In this document: positions 63,712 to 64,000 of the stretch, one piece after another
Position numbering within the stretch: position 1 is the first letter of the stretch
Layout of the letters: every line of letters starts with the position of its first letter
Assembly (NCBI RefSeq): GCF_036373705.1
Contig: NC_089856.1
Coordinates: 12,686,001-12,750,000, forward strand
DNA from: Amia ocellicauda
Taxonomy: Eukaryota > Chordata > Actinopteri > Amiiformes > Amiidae
Direction of reading: 5' to 3'
Length of the DNA: 64,000 nt
Program-made: the position numbers and the translations under genes
The notes under the pieces: generated by a model
Told to the model about the DNA's origin: nothing
What the model saw: the letters and a program-made list of their open reading frames with translations, nothing else
Databases searched by the model: none

Positions 63712-63735
63712 TGTTCACACGTAAGAAGCCTTTTG
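63706..63735 (+). terminator. hoxc6 polyadenylation signal
   Basis: AATAAA at 63706-63711 with a T/GT-rich element about 20 bp downstream. Confidence 0.55.
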
Positions 63736-64000
63736 TTGTATCTAGTATTGGGATGATGGTCTGTGCTTTCCAAGGACAGAGACACCATCCCGAGTTTTAT
63801 AAGGGACATGTTTGCGAAAGACAACGGCTTACTGCGTGGATTTATTGTATTTTATTCTATGCTATGTTATTTTATTTCTTAAAATGATAATACTGTTTAA
63901 AATAAGTAATAATGTGAGCTTTTATCCCTTGTCCAGGGGGTGGAAAGCGGTCAAGGAATGTGTGAAGACTACCTAAGTTGTTAATATTTCTGTATATATC
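63736..64000. other. Start of hoxc6-hoxc5 spacer
   Basis: Unremarkable A+T-rich sequence, with one further ACTACCTA miR-196 8-mer at 63968-63975 that would matter only if the hoxc6 3'UTR extends this far. Confidence 0.5.

Overview
The window is about 64 kb of a vertebrate HoxC cluster, most likely from a ray-finned fish. Four homeobox genes lie in one orientation (+ strand) in cluster order: the last exon of hoxc10 (3599-3876), hoxc9 (21239-23898), hoxc8 (33050-36184) and hoxc6 (61938-63203). There is no hoxc7, as expected for HoxC. The three complete genes have the standard two-exon Hox structure with a phase-1 intron between an N-terminal exon and a homeobox exon. Predicted proteins are 262 aa (hoxc9), 245 aa (hoxc8) and 234 aa (hoxc6). 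Between hoxc10 and hoxc9, at 6157-6259, lies a mir-196a hairpin, at the position and orientation of mammalian mir-196a-2.

The sequence between exons is A+T-rich and loaded with microsatellites. About 26 (AAT/ATT)n arrays are present, often fused to (AGT/ACT)n, along with (AT)n, (GT/CA)n, (GATA)n and (GA/CT)n tracts. Recognisable transposable elements are almost absent: one short TA-flanked Tc1/mariner-type MITE (57195-57430) and one weak SINE-like 3' tail (29601-29648). Homeodomain distances are large for a teleost: about 17-20 kb from c10 to c9, 9-12 kb from c9 to c8, and 26 kb from c8 to c6. This suggests an early-branching ray-finned fish (non-teleost or basal teleost), but the species and the a/b cluster identity cannot be fixed from the sequence alone.

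Layout: 1-3598 hoxc10 intron (exon 1 lies upstream of the window); 3599-4450 hoxc10 exon 2 and 3'UTR; 4451-21238 spacer with mir-196a and the hoxc9 promoter; 21239-24956 hoxc9; 24957-33049 spacer with candidate enhancers and the hoxc8 promoter; 33050-37935 hoxc8 with a 1.7 kb 3'UTR; 37936-61937 long spacer holding a CpG-rich block at 47560-48231, which sits where the shared upstream promoter and non-coding exon of HOXC4/5/6 would be expected; 61938-63711 hoxc6; 63712-64000 start of the spacer towards hoxc5.

The genes encode anterior-posterior patterning transcription factors. The clearest regulatory circuit visible is miR-196a with its likely targets. The hoxc8 3'UTR has four miR-196 seed matches (two of them 8-mers). 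The hoxc6 mRNA has an 8-mer in the coding region and another in the 3'UTR. This fits the known posterior-prevalence role of miR-196 against more anterior Hox genes.
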